Of a DNA stretch of 64,000 nt, positions 38,518 through 47,516 are shown in pieces. The DNA is from Lysobacterales bacterium. Its GTDB lineage: Bacteria > Pseudomonadota > Gammaproteobacteria > Xanthomonadales > SZUA-38. Under the pieces are notes generated by a model that saw only the letters and a list, made by a program, of their open reading frames with translations, was not told where the DNA came from and did no database searches. Location: assembly GCA_030065125.1 (NCBI GenBank), contig JASJDM010000019.1:1-64000 (forward strand). Reading direction: 5' to 3'. The number at the start of each line of letters is the position of its first letter. Position 1 is the stretch's first letter. Made by a program: the position numbers and the translations under genes.

Positions 38518-39759
38518 CTAGTCGACCTTGCCCAGGATCAGGGTGCCGTTGGTGCCGCCGAATCCGAACGAATTGGACATGACCAGGTCCACCCGGCTCT
38601 GTCGAGCCTCGTGGGGCACAAAGTCCAGGTCGCAGCCCTCGTCCGGGTTGTCCAGATTGATGGTGGGGGGCAGCACCTGATCGCGCAGCGCCAGCACGCC
38701 GAATATGGCTTCCACCCCGCCTGCCGCGCCCAGCAGGTGCCCGGTCATGGACTTGGTGGAACTCACCGCAACGCTGTCGGCCGCAGCGCCAAAAGACGAC
38801 TTAATGGCATCACATTCCGCCCGGTCACCGACCAGGGTGGAGGTACCGTGGGCGTTGACGTAGCTGATCTGCTCGGGCGCCAGGCCGGCGTCAGCCATGG
38901 CCGAGGTCATGCACTGGGCGGCACCGGCACCACCCTCCGGTGGCGCCGTGATGTGATAGGCATCTCCACTCATGCCAAAGCCCTTGATCTCCGCCAGGAT
39001 GGGCGCGCCTCGACGGCGGGCGTGTTCGAGTTCTTCGACCACCAGCACGCCGGCGCCGTCGGACAGAACAAAGCCATCCCGGTCCTTGTCCCAGGGCCGG
39101 CTCGCCTTGGTGGGATCGTCGTTGCGGGTAGACAGCGCCCGGGCCTGGACAAAACCGCCGACGGCACAGGCCGACGCTGAGTATTCGGTACCACCGACTA
39201 TCATGACGTCGGCGTCGCCGTAGGCAATCAGTCTCTGGGCCAATCCGATGTTGTGGGTGGCAGTGGTGCAGGCAGTGACCATGGCCAGGTTCGGTCCTTT
39301 CAGGCCATAGAGGATAGACAGATGGCCCGACACCATGTTGATGATGGTGCTGGGAACAAAAAACGGGGAAATTTTGCGCGGCCCGGATTTTTCAAACAGG
39401 GAGTTAGTCTTCTCGATGGTGGAAATTCCGCCAATGCCCGAGCCCACGGATACGCCTACCCGCGTTCGATCCACCTGGTCAAAATCCAGACCCGAGTCCT
39501 TCACCGCGTCCATGGCAGCCGCCAGTCCATAATGGATAAACGGATCCATCTTGCGCGCGTCCTTGGGCGGCAGATAGTCCGTGACGTCAAAATTGCGCAC
39601 TTCACCGGATATCTTGGTGCCGAAGGGCCCGCAATCAAAATTGGTGATCGGGCCGATACCGCTGCGGCCATTGACAATATTGTCCCACGCCGACTCGATG
39701 GTGTTACCCACCGGCGACTTGATTCCCATGCCGGTTATGACCGACCTACGCCTGGACAT
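38518..39759 (-). CDS. fabF: 3-oxoacyl-ACP synthase II
   Basis: 413 aa. The Cys-His-His triad is visible: the nucleophile Cys in [13 protein letters not shown], His in [12 protein letters not shown] and His in [30 protein letters not shown] is the N-terminus and [11 protein letters not shown] the C-terminus. It elongates acyl-ACP in fatty acid synthesis. It is separated from acpP by a terminator-like hairpin (39791-39824), which would reduce fabF expression relative to acpP. Confidence 0.96.
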   Translation of the reverse strand: MSRRRSVITGMGIKSPVGNTIESAWDNIVNGRSGIGPITNFDCGPFGTKISGEVRNFDVTDYLPPKDARKMDPFIHYGLAAAMDAVKDSGLDFDQVDRTRVGVSVGSGIGGISTIEKTNSLFEKSGPRKISPFFVPSTIINMVSGHLSILYGLKGPNLAMVTACTTATHNIGLAQRLIAYGDADVMIVGGTEYSASACAVGGFVQARALSTRNDDPTKASRPWDKDRDGFVLSDGAGVLVVEELEHARRRGAPILAEIKGFGMSGDAYHITAPPEGGAGAAQCMTSAMADAGLAPEQISYVNAHGTSTLVGDRAECDAIKSSFGAAADSVAVSSTKSMTGHLLGAAGGVEAIFGVLALRDQVLPPTINLDNPDEGCDLDFVPHEARQSRVDLVMSNSFGFGGTNGTLILGKVD

Positions 39760-39790
39760 CTCCCGATGACCTCCAGTTTCTTATGCCCTG

Positions 39791-39824
39791 AGAAAACAAA
39801 AAGCCATGTACAAGGTACACGGCT
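39791..39824 (-). terminator. Intrinsic terminator/attenuator between acpP and fabF
   Basis: Read on the minus strand, AGCCGTGTAC pairs with GTACATGGCT around a 3-nt loop and is followed by TTTTTGTTTTCT. It lies directly after acpP and before fabF. Partial termination here would give more acyl carrier protein transcript than downstream transcript. Confidence 0.7.
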
Positions 39825-39850
39825 CCCTGCTCGAATCCTGTCGGTCGAAC

Positions 39851-40087
39851 TCAGCCAACGTGTTCCTTGATGTAGTCGATGGCCTGCTGGACGCTGGTGA
39901 TTTTCTCAGCCTCCTCGTCAGGAATTTCGCACTCGAATTCCTCTTCCAGGGCCATGACGAGTTCGACGGTATCCAGTGAATCGGCGCCAAGATCGTCGAC
40001 GAAAGATGCGCCGGGCGTCACCTCATCGTCCTTCACGCCGAGCTGCTCGACGACAATTTTCTTGACCCGATCTTCAATACTGCTCAT
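39851..40087 (-). CDS. acpP: Acyl carrier protein
   Basis: 78 aa, highly acidic. The 4'-phosphopantetheine attachment Ser is in [19 protein letters not shown]. The N-terminus [17 protein letters not shown] and the C-terminus [11 protein letters not shown] are typical. A strong AGGAGG lies upstream. It is the central carrier of fatty acid synthesis, between fabG and fabF. Confidence 0.98.
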   Translation of the reverse strand: MSSIEDRVKKIVVEQLGVKDDEVTPGASFVDDLGADSLDTVELVMALEEEFECEIPDEEAEKITSVQQAIDYIKEHVG

Positions 40088-40210
40088 TAGTGCAAATTCC
40101 TCCTAGGCAAATGCGCGGCACATTGTAGTGAAAGAACCGGGGGTGATCCAGTGATTTGCAATGTCCGCAAAGATTTAAAACGATCGTATGAAACCGCTGC
40201 AGCAGCGGCT

Positions 40211-40957
40211 TCAGCTCATGTACATACCGCCGTTGACGTGCAGGGTTTCGCCGGTCACGTAGCCGGCACCATTGGACGCCAGATAGGCCACGGCCTCGGC
40301 GATGTCGGCGGGATCTCCCAGCCGGTTCAGAGGTACCTGGTCCAGCAGAATCTGCCGCTGGTCATCGGTCAGTTCCCGGGTCATGTCGGTATCGATGAAC
40401 CCCGGTGCCACTACGTTGACGGTGATGCCCCGGGACCCGACCTCCTTGGCCAGGGACTTGCTGAACGCCACCATGCCCGCCTTGGCCGCGGCATAGTTGG
40501 ATTGGCCCGGGTTGCCGGTGGTCCCCACCACCGATCCGATGTTGATGATCCGTCCCCAGCGCGCTTTCATCATGCCGCGCAGGCAGGCCTTGCTGACGCG
40601 GTAGATGGACTTCAGGTTGGTCTCCATGATGGCGTCCCAGTCCTCCTCGCCCAGGCGCAGCAACAGCTGATCCCGGGTAATGCCGGCATTGTTCACCAGG
40701 ATTGTCGGCGCGCCCATATCGGCGCTGACGGCCCGGATCAGTTCCGCCACCTGGTCCGGGTCGCAGACGTCGAGCTTGCGGCCAACGCCGGCCACGCCCT
40801 GCTCCGCCAGCCGCTCGGTAATGGCGGCCGCCCCCTGGTCGGAGGTTGCGGTACCCACCACCTGGGCGCCACCCTGGCCCAGTCGATGCAGTATCGCGGC
40901 GCCGATGCCTCGGCTTGCTCCGGTCACCAGCGCCACTCGATCATTCCAGTCCGTCAT
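40211..40957 (-). CDS. fabG: 3-oxoacyl-ACP reductase
   Basis: 248 aa from the ATG at 40957 (MTDWNDRVALVTG), preceded by GGGGGAGAG. It is a classical SDR: TGASRGIG cofactor loop, NNAG, catalytic Ser near INIGSVVG and YAAAKAG. GFIDTDMTREL and the C-terminal GYVTGETLHVNGGMYM complete the FabG pattern. It reduces 3-oxoacyl-ACP with NADPH. A gap of 123 bp separates it from acpP and may hold the acpP promoter. Confidence 0.97.
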   Translation of the reverse strand: MTDWNDRVALVTGASRGIGAAILHRLGQGGAQVVGTATSDQGAAAITERLAEQGVAGVGRKLDVCDPDQVAELIRAVSADMGAPTILVNNAGITRDQLLLRLGEEDWDAIMETNLKSIYRVSKACLRGMMKARWGRIINIGSVVGTTGNPGQSNYAAAKAGMVAFSKSLAKEVGSRGITVNVVAPGFIDTDMTRELTDDQRQILLDQVPLNRLGDPADIAEAVAYLASNGAGYVTGETLHVNGGMYMS

Positions 40958-40973
40958 CGGTTCTCTCCCCCGC

Positions 40974-41915
40974 TCAAGCAGCAGTTTCGGCCAGGGCTTT
41001 GTCCAGGCTGGCAGTGTCCATGACCGGATAGGCCGCAATGCTGCGATCGATCCGACGCATCAGCCCGGCCAGCACTTTGCCGGGGCCACACTCCACCGCT
41101 CGGGACACGCCGTGCTTCGCCATGGATTCGATGGTCTCGATCCAGCGCACCGGCTGGTACAGCTGCCGCACCAGGGCGGCGCGAATCTCCCCGGGCTCCG
41201 AGTAGATCTGTACCTCGGCGTTCTGGATGACCGGAATCTCCGGCCTGTGCAACTCCACCTGCTGCAGGTGCCCGGCCAGCTGCTCGGCACCCGGCTTCAG
41301 CAGGTCACAGTGGCAGGGAACGCTGACCGGCAGGATGATGGCCCGGCGGGCGCCTCGGGCCTTGGCGGCTTCTACGGCCCGCTCGATGGCCGGGGTGCTG
41401 CCGGACAGAACGGTCTGTCCCGGCGCATTGAGATTGGCCGGCGCGACGATGTCGCCGTCAGCGACCTGCTGACAGATTTCTTCCAGTACCGGCTGGTCGA
41501 CACCCAGCACCGCGGCCATGGCACCCTCCCCTTCCGGCACCGCTTCCTGCATCAACCGCCCCCGCTGGGCAACCAGCCAGGCTGCATCTTCCAGGCCCAG
41601 GGCATTGGCCGCGACCAGCGCGCTGTATTCACCCAGGCTGTGTCCGGCCAGCAGTTCGGGTAGAGGTCCGCCATGCTGCTGCCACAGCCGCCAGGTTGCC
41701 ACACCTGCTGCCAGCATGGCCGGTTGGGTGTTGGCGGTCCGGTTCAGGTCAGCCTCGGGACCCTGCTGGGAAAGCTCCCACAGGTTCACCTCCAGCCGTT
41801 CGGATGCTTCTTCAAAAGTCTGCTGGATCAGATCACTGGCGCCGGCCAGTTCCGACAGCATGCCGACGGACTGGGAGCCCTGACCGGGAAACACAAATGC
41901 AAGTTTGTCAGTCAT
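40974..41915 (-). CDS. fabD: Malonyl-CoA--ACP transacylase
   Basis: 313 aa. It has the active Ser in LAGHSLGEYSALV, His in PVSVPCHCDLLKPGA, and the N-terminal FVFPGQGSQSVGM oxyanion loop. It transfers malonyl to ACP. It lies 16 bp upstream of fabG and 39 bp downstream of fabH. Confidence 0.97.
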   Translation of the reverse strand: MTDKLAFVFPGQGSQSVGMLSELAGASDLIQQTFEEASERLEVNLWELSQQGPEADLNRTANTQPAMLAAGVATWRLWQQHGGPLPELLAGHSLGEYSALVAANALGLEDAAWLVAQRGRLMQEAVPEGEGAMAAVLGVDQPVLEEICQQVADGDIVAPANLNAPGQTVLSGSTPAIERAVEAAKARGARRAIILPVSVPCHCDLLKPGAEQLAGHLQQVELHRPEIPVIQNAEVQIYSEPGEIRAALVRQLYQPVRWIETIESMAKHGVSRAVECGPGKVLAGLMRRIDRSIAAYPVMDTASLDKALAETAA

Positions 41916-41954
41916 CAGTTGTGGTTATTGTCGTGCTGGTGTGTAGGGGATTGT

Positions 41955-42923
41955 TCAGTAGCGCAGCAGCGCTGAACCCCAGGTAAAGCCGCCGCCGAAA
42001 GCCTCCAGCAACAGCACCTCCCCGCGCTGGATCTTGCCCGATCGAACCGCTTCGTCCAGGGCCAGCGGTACGGAACCGGCCGAGGTATTGCCGTGGCGGT
42101 CAACCGTAACGATGACATGATCCATGGGCATGTTGAGCTTCTTGGCGGTGGCAGTGATGATCCGCATGTTGGCCTGGTGTGGAATCAGCCAGTCCACATC
42201 GGATTTGTCCATGCTGTTGGCGGCCAGGGTCTCGTCAACGATCTGCCCCAGGGTGCGAACCGCCACCTTGAACACCTCATTGCCCTTCATCATGACGTGG
42301 ACTCCGCCGTTCTCGTGACCCTCGAATCCCCGGGACACCCCGCCGTCAGCCTTCAGCAAATCGGCGAAATCGCCGTTGGCGTGCAGGTGGGTGGACAGGA
42401 TGCCGGGCGCCTCGGAGGCTTCCAGCACCACCGCCCCGGCACCGTCACCGAACAGGACGCAGGTGCCGCGGTCGTCCCAGTTGATCATACGGGTCAGGGT
42501 TTCCGAACCGATCACCAGGACCCTGTGGGCGTCTCCGCAGCGGATGAACTTGTCGGCCACGCCCAGGGCATAGATGAAGCCCGAGCAGGCGGCATTGACG
42601 TCCATGGCACAGACACCCAGACAGCCAAGCCGCGCCTGCACCAGGCAGGCGGTACTGGGAAACACCAGGTCAGGCGTGGTGGTCCCGACGATGATCGCGT
42701 CGATGTCCCGGGGCGTCACCTCCGCGGCGGCCATGGCCTTGATGGCGGCGGCTTCCGCCAGGTCAGCCGTGGTCTGGCCATCCGCGGCAACGCGTCGTTC
42801 CTTGATGCCGGTGCGAGCCTGGATCCACTCATCCGTGGTATCGACGAGTTTCTCCAGGTCGGTGTTGGTCATGACCTTTTCAGGCAGTTCGCTGCCAGTG
42901 CCAATGATTCTCGAGTAAATCAG
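41955..42923 (-). CDS. fabH: 3-oxoacyl-ACP synthase III (start at CTG)
   Basis: 322 aa if read from the CTG at 42923. The first ATG (42872) would give only 305 aa and lose the conserved first strand. The upstream codons read (M)IYSRIIGTGSELPEKV, exactly the expected FabH N-terminus, with AGGGAG 9 nt before the CTG. No ATG, GTG or TTG exists between the in-frame stop and 42872. The catalytic triad is intact: Cys in VNAACSGFIYAL, His in LIPHQANMRI and Asn in GNTSAGSVPLAL. It starts fatty acid synthesis from acetyl-CoA. Confidence 0.93.
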   Translation of the reverse strand: MIYSRIIGTGSELPEKVMTNTDLEKLVDTTDEWIQARTGIKERRVAADGQTTADLAEAAAIKAMAAAEVTPRDIDAIIVGTTTPDLVFPSTACLVQARLGCLGVCAMDVNAACSGFIYALGVADKFIRCGDAHRVLVIGSETLTRMINWDDRGTCVLFGDGAGAVVLEASEAPGILSTHLHANGDFADLLKADGGVSRGFEGHENGGVHVMMKGNEVFKVAVRTLGQIVDETLAANSMDKSDVDWLIPHQANMRIITATAKKLNMPMDHVIVTVDRHGNTSAGSVPLALDEAVRSGKIQRGEVLLLEAFGGGFTWGSALLRY

Positions 42924-42958
42924 CGCCCTGTCTCCCTGTCACGCGCCCGCATCCGGGC

Positions 42959-43981
42959 TCAATTCAAAACGCTGGACATTACATCGCCCAGCAGATCGCC
43001 AATCCTGCCGGGCAAACCGGCCTGTCCCTCCAGCGCCGCTGTGTCGATGGCGTTGGCAAATCCAATGTCATCGGTGGACCCATGGCTCTTGATCACGATA
43101 CCGGTAAGGCCCACCAGGCTCGCGCCATTATAGTGGCGCGGGTCGAATTTTCTTCCCATCTGCCGCAGGGCCGGCATGGCGGCCGTTGCCGCCATACGAC
43201 CGCCCAGCCCGGAATGGGCCATATGCCTGAGGCTGCCCATAAGCAGCCGGGAAAGCCCCTCGCTGGCCTTCAGCGCGACATTGCCGACAAATCCGTCACA
43301 GACCACGACGTCCACCTGGCCTTGGAAAATGTCATCACCCTCGACAAACCCGATGTAGTTGAGTCCGCTGTCTTCCAGCATGGGCGCCGCCTGCCGAACC
43401 GAGTCGGTACCCTTGATTGCTTCGATGCCCACGTTCAACAGGCCAATCCGGGGGTTGTCGATTCCGCCCGCGATTTTCGCCACCGCCGACCCCATCACGC
43501 CGAACTGGAGCAGGTTTTCAGCCTGCACGGCCACGTTTGCCCCCAGGTCCAGCACGTAGGTCCAGCCGTCAACGGACGGCAGCGCCGAACAGATCGCCGG
43601 CCGGTCGATTCCGGGCAGCGTTTTCAGCTGGTAGCGGGACAGCGCCATCAGCGCTCCGGTGTTACCCGCGCTGACGGCGGCAACGGCTTCCCCACTGTGG
43701 ACCATCGCAACCGCCCGGCCCATGGTGGACCCGCTGCGCATCCGCAGCGCCTGGGACGGCCGGTCAGCCATACCAACCACCTGGCGTTCCGGGCACACCC
43801 GGGTGCGGTCTGCCAGGAGATCGGGCAGCGCATCCATCCACGGCCCAAGACTTTCTTCAGGCCCTACCAGGGTCAATGTCAGGTCTGGATTGCGCTCCAG
43901 CGCGAGCCGTGCGCCGGGCAAGGTCACATCCGTGCCATGATCGCCGCCCATGGCGTCCACCGCGATGTGCAGTGTGGCCAT
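42959..43981 (-). CDS. plsX: Phosphate acyltransferase PlsX
   Basis: 340 aa. The N-terminus IAVDAMGGDHGTDVTLPGA, then VSAGNTGALMAL and VVCDGFVGNVALKASEG are diagnostic. It makes acyl-phosphate from acyl-ACP for phospholipid synthesis by PlsY. It stands between rpmF (87-bp gap) and fabH, the conserved order. Confidence 0.97.
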   Translation of the reverse strand: MATLHIAVDAMGGDHGTDVTLPGARLALERNPDLTLTLVGPEESLGPWMDALPDLLADRTRVCPERQVVGMADRPSQALRMRSGSTMGRAVAMVHSGEAVAAVSAGNTGALMALSRYQLKTLPGIDRPAICSALPSVDGWTYVLDLGANVAVQAENLLQFGVMGSAVAKIAGGIDNPRIGLLNVGIEAIKGTDSVRQAAPMLEDSGLNYIGFVEGDDIFQGQVDVVVCDGFVGNVALKASEGLSRLLMGSLRHMAHSGLGGRMAATAAMPALRQMGRKFDPRHYNGASLVGLTGIVIKSHGSTDDIGFANAIDTAALEGQAGLPGRIGDLLGDVMSSVLN

Positions 43982-44068
43982 CAGCAGCTAAGCCGCACCA
44001 TGCAGGGATTCCAGGGTATGCCGGACGGCGGTTGGTACGCAGCAGCCCGAATGCAAACCCTGGATCGC

Positions 44069-44263
44069 TTAGTCTTCGTCGTCGATTTCGACGGCGGTGT
44101 CAATGACCTTGCGGCCGCGGTAATAACCCTCCGCCGTGACGTGGTGGCGCCGGTGGGTCTCGCCCGTCATCGGGTCCACCGACAGGGTCGGCTTCTTGAG
44201 CCCGTCGTGGCCACGCCGCGCTCCGCGCTTCGACGGGGTCTTGCGGTTCTGTTGAACAGCCAT
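44069..44263 (-). CDS. rpmF: 50S ribosomal protein L32
   Basis: 64 aa. [20 protein letters not shown] is the invariant N-terminus, followed by the [20 protein letters not shown] core. It lacks the Cys zinc ribbon of some L32 forms, as in the gammaproteobacterial type. It follows yceD by 42 bp. Confidence 0.97.
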   Translation of the reverse strand: MAVQQNRKTPSKRGARRGHDGLKKPTLSVDPMTGETHRRHHVTAEGYYRGRKVIDTAVEIDDED

Positions 44264-44305
44264 GGTTGATCTCCTTCAGTTCAATTCTTACAGCAAAATC
44301 CGCTG

Positions 44306-44818
44306 TCAGTCGGATCTTGATTTCAGTTCTTTCAAGGCCGCGAACGGACTCTCGTCTGGCTCCATCGGCGCCTCGTCATCCGGCCCAAAACTCATGGGCG
44401 GGCTGACCCCGGGCTTACGCGGAACCACCGGCAGCGCGAGGATCAACTCGTCTTCGACCAGGTCCACCAGCCTGATGGGCGGACTGTCCACCAGCAGCGG
44501 CTCGTAGTCTTCCGGCAGCGCGGCGGCGTCTGCCTCGTCCGCGATCAGCCCAAGTCGCACCCGGCGGTCGACCGGGTACTGAAACTTCTCCATGCTGCGC
44601 TGACACTCAAGAGTCAGATGCCCCAGCACCGAGACGTCCACGTAGGCGTAGCCACTGGCATCAACGCCGAAGGTCAGGGTAAAACTGACCTCGCCGTTGC
44701 GGTCGGCCAGGGCGTCGGCCAATCGTTCGAATTTTGCGACGGGCCAGGTACCCTGGAACCCCTGACGGCTTTCAACCAGTCGCCAGGGATCGGCCAGCGC
44801 GGGAATATCTCGCGACAT
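44306..44818 (-). CDS. yceD: YceD family protein (DUF177)
   Basis: 170 aa from the ATG at 44818 (MSRDIPALADPWRLVES). A TTG 13 codons upstream (44857) is possible but less family-like. The DUF177 pattern is visible: GEVSFTLTFGVDASGYAYVD, then LTLECQRSMEKF, with Ser in place of the second Cys of the usual LECQRC, and LVEDELILALPVVPRK. In E. coli it is cotranscribed with rpmF, and homologs affect 23S rRNA accumulation. It is divergent from maf. Confidence 0.9.
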   Translation of the reverse strand: MSRDIPALADPWRLVESRQGFQGTWPVAKFERLADALADRNGEVSFTLTFGVDASGYAYVDVSVLGHLTLECQRSMEKFQYPVDRRVRLGLIADEADAAALPEDYEPLLVDSPPIRLVDLVEDELILALPVVPRKPGVSPPMSFGPDDEAPMEPDESPFAALKELKSRSD

Positions 44819-44888
44819 AACCGGCGAATGGTATCGAAGCTGTGCCACGTCAGTCAACGAAAAAAGCCAGAGTTGTACAGCCTTATAT

Positions 44889-45467
44889 ATGAATTACCCC
44901 ACCCTGATCCTGGCCTCAACGTCCCACTATCGGGCCCAGTTACTGGAGCGCCTGGGCCTGGAGTTCACTGTAGCAAACCCGGGATTCGACGAGTCCCCGA
45001 AGCCCGGCGAAGACCCCAGTTCCCTGGCGGTCCGCCTGGCCCAGGGCAAGGCCCAGGCCGTGGCGTCGGATCACCCTGATGCCGTTGTCATTGGATCGGA
45101 CCAGGTGGCCTCCCTGGACGGCCAGGTGCTGGGCAAGCCGGGCACCCGGGAACGCGCGATGGAAATGCTCAGAAACAGTTCGGGCAAGACGGTGGATTTT
45201 TACACCGCTTTGTCGGTGGTCTCGGCGGGGACATTTCTGGGAATGGTCGATCACACAACCGTGCGGTTTCGGCCGCTGGAAGAGGACGAGATTGAACGCT
45301 ACGTCGACCAGGACCAGCCCCTGGACTGCGCCGGCGCGTTCAAATGCGAAAGCCTGGGCATTTCACTGTTCCGACACATTCACAGCCGCGACCCCACCGC
45401 TCTGGTGGGCCTGCCGCTGATACAACTGGCTGAACTGCTGCGCCGGCAGGGCTACCCCGTGCCCTGA
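44889..45467 (+). CDS. Maf-family nucleoside triphosphate pyrophosphatase (YceF type)
   Basis: 192 aa. ILASTSHYRAQLLERLGL is the signature N-terminus, SDQVASLDGQVLGKPGT carries the catalytic Asp, and DCAGAFKCESLGISLF follows. The Ser-Thr-Ser start and GKPG context fit the YceF subgroup (7-methyl-GTP pyrophosphatase), whose gene also lies beside yceD-rpmF in E. coli. It is divergent from yceD by a 70-bp gap. Confidence 0.93.
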   Translation: MNYPTLILASTSHYRAQLLERLGLEFTVANPGFDESPKPGEDPSSLAVRLAQGKAQAVASDHPDAVVIGSDQVASLDGQVLGKPGTRERAMEMLRNSSGKTVDFYTALSVVSAGTFLGMVDHTTVRFRPLEEDEIERYVDQDQPLDCAGAFKCESLGISLFRHIHSRDPTALVGLPLIQLAELLRRQGYPVP

Positions 45468-45479
45468 CCGGGCTGGATG

Positions 45480-47387
45480 TCAGCCCGCCGGGTTGTCCAC
45501 CCGCACCCGGATGGGTCGGGCTTCCCTGACGCCGCCGTCGGCGGCGATGACTCGAATCACCAGGTTCTGCCAGCCATTGGCCAGCTGGGTGGTGTCCAGC
45601 TCGGTTCGAAATCCTACCTGCGGATGATTCGGATCGGTTGAGCCCGGGAAGAACCCGGCCACGCCCGGATAATCCAACCCGTAGTCCGCTGTAAAGACCC
45701 GGTCGCCGTCCAGAACCACCTGGACCTGTTGGACGCCCAGGTTGTCTTCGAACGCCCATCCGGAGACTTCAACCCGGCCCGACAGCCTGGCATCCCGCGA
45801 CGGCGCGTCCAGGTAGCTGAAGGCGGGCAGGTCGCAATCCGAACCGGACTGGTCCAGGCGGTACAGCAGGTAGCGTTTCCGGCCCTGGAAATAGCTCAGG
45901 TCCGCGTCCAGCCTGGCACCCGGGGCCAGGTCGCAGACCGAGCGCAGAGCGGCCGGCAGTTCAGCCGGATCCCGGGCCGTCTCATCAACGGCGAGCCACG
46001 CGGACTGCCAGTCCGCCGGAACGTCCCGCTGCCCCAGCCCCAGCAGGTCCAACTGCCGGGCCCGCCCATGCCGGGCGTTGAGCGGATGGTCCAGCATGTA
46101 CACTCGCCGCTGCAGCTCAAATGACAGCTGGGCACCCAGCCGAAAGTTGTCCGCGATCAGCAGCTCGTTTGGCCCTACCCGCCGGGCCACCTCCTGCGCC
46201 ACCTGGGGCCAGCTCACCCAGTTGTCCGGAAACACCGCGTTGGAGGGCACCCGAGCGGCGGGATTGGCAGCCACCCATGCGGTGTAGCCCAGCATACCGA
46301 ACCCCGCGGACAGCCCGAGCACTGCCGACAGGGCCACCAATCCATGGGACAGCCATCGGCCCATGGACGCGGAAAGCCGCTCCAGCCAGCTGCGCAAGGC
46401 GGCCACGCCCAGCGGCACGATCGCACACAGGGTCAGGTGGGCTGCCGCCGTCCAGTGAAATACAGACCGGTCCTGGTCAGTCCATGGTCCCAGACCCCAG
46501 TAGATCACCAGGGGACCCAGGCCCAGGAAGGCCAGCAGCTGAAACCGTGGATCAGACCGACGCCGCAACAGTGCAACGGCCGCCAGCAGCAACAGGACAA
46601 ACAGCCCCGGGGTAAGGACCAGGGCATCCACCAGCGGTCGCAACAGCCCCTCGGCCTGAAACTGCCAGGGGTGACGTTCCACCAGGTGAAACGAAAACCC
46701 GGTCATGTCCTGCTGGACATTGAACACCAGCGCCGGCAGCGCCCCGGCCAGGGTCAACAGACCGGCCAGCCAGGGTCCCGGCGATCGCAGCTGAGCGCGC
46801 CCGGCCACCGTGCTCAGCAGCCAGGCCGCCAGCACAACGGGGAAGACGCCGAAGCGGTAGTGAACCATCAGTCCCCCGGCACACATCAGTCCCGTCGCCA
46901 GCCATGCCCACAGGGACCCGGCCACGCCCCGATACACTGCCACCGCGGCGCCCAGCCAGAACAGCTTGAGCAGGATTTCCGGCGCCGCCACGCCGGCCGA
47001 GATGGCCATCGCGGGCAGGCACAGGCTGAGCAACGCCGCCAGTCCGGCCTGGGTCGCGGGCAGCAACTGCCGGGCCAGCGTATACACCAGCAGCGGCACC
47101 AGCGCCGCCGCCAGCAGGAACAGGCTGCGCACGCCCAGGTAGCTGTCCCCGAAGACCTCGGTGCCCAGGCGAACCGTCCAGGGCGTCAGCGGCGGAACAT
47201 CACTGTAGGCCAGGGCCAGCTGCCGGCTTTCCAGCCAGTAAAAGGCCTCGTCGCCGTGCAGGGGAATCACACCGGAGAACAGCAGGCGCAGCAGCAGGAA
47301 CAGCCCGGCTGCCGCCAGCACGACCGGGGCTGTCAGCCATCCATCGCCAGGTTCAGCCGGTGTGACGGATTGACGCATTCGCGACAC
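45480..47387 (-). CDS. ArnT/GT39-like GT-C glycosyltransferase
   Basis: 635 aa. About 11 membrane helices fill residues 20-430. The first periplasmic loop has HGDEAFYW with the acidic pair typical of the PMT_2/GT39 fold, which uses polyprenyl-phosphate sugars. The C-terminal about 200 residues are soluble, with beta-rich segments (LSGRVEVSGWAFEDNLGVQQVQVVLDG). The donor and acceptor are unknown. A polyprenyl-phosphate pentose cassette starts 4 kb downstream at 51489, so a functional link is possible but only inferred. The 129-bp gap to the divergent MoxR gene holds both promoters. Confidence 0.85.
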   Translation of the reverse strand: MSRMRQSVTPAEPGDGWLTAPVVLAAAGLFLLLRLLFSGVIPLHGDEAFYWLESRQLALAYSDVPPLTPWTVRLGTEVFGDSYLGVRSLFLLAAALVPLLVYTLARQLLPATQAGLAALLSLCLPAMAISAGVAAPEILLKLFWLGAAVAVYRGVAGSLWAWLATGLMCAGGLMVHYRFGVFPVVLAAWLLSTVAGRAQLRSPGPWLAGLLTLAGALPALVFNVQQDMTGFSFHLVERHPWQFQAEGLLRPLVDALVLTPGLFVLLLLAAVALLRRRSDPRFQLLAFLGLGPLVIYWGLGPWTDQDRSVFHWTAAAHLTLCAIVPLGVAALRSWLERLSASMGRWLSHGLVALSAVLGLSAGFGMLGYTAWVAANPAARVPSNAVFPDNWVSWPQVAQEVARRVGPNELLIADNFRLGAQLSFELQRRVYMLDHPLNARHGRARQLDLLGLGQRDVPADWQSAWLAVDETARDPAELPAALRSVCDLAPGARLDADLSYFQGRKRYLLYRLDQSGSDCDLPAFSYLDAPSRDARLSGRVEVSGWAFEDNLGVQQVQVVLDGDRVFTADYGLDYPGVAGFFPGSTDPNHPQVGFRTELDTTQLANGWQNLVIRVIAADGGVREARPIRVRVDNPAG

Positions 47388-47516
47388 CGAATTGAGGTAT
47401 GGTTAGCGACTTGTGCAAGGGAACTGAAACCTCCCTAGGGAATCTGAACTCGAGTTGCCGCCTCCGATTGCTTCGACGCCATTGGAGTCGGGACATGGAA
47501 CTCAGGAAACAAAAAT

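Noticed and set aside
46344..47438. Long plus-strand open frame of 364 codons opposite the glycosyltransferase
   Set aside because: Gln/Arg/Pro-rich shadow translation; the minus strand has a clear multi-helix GT-C protein with a family motif.
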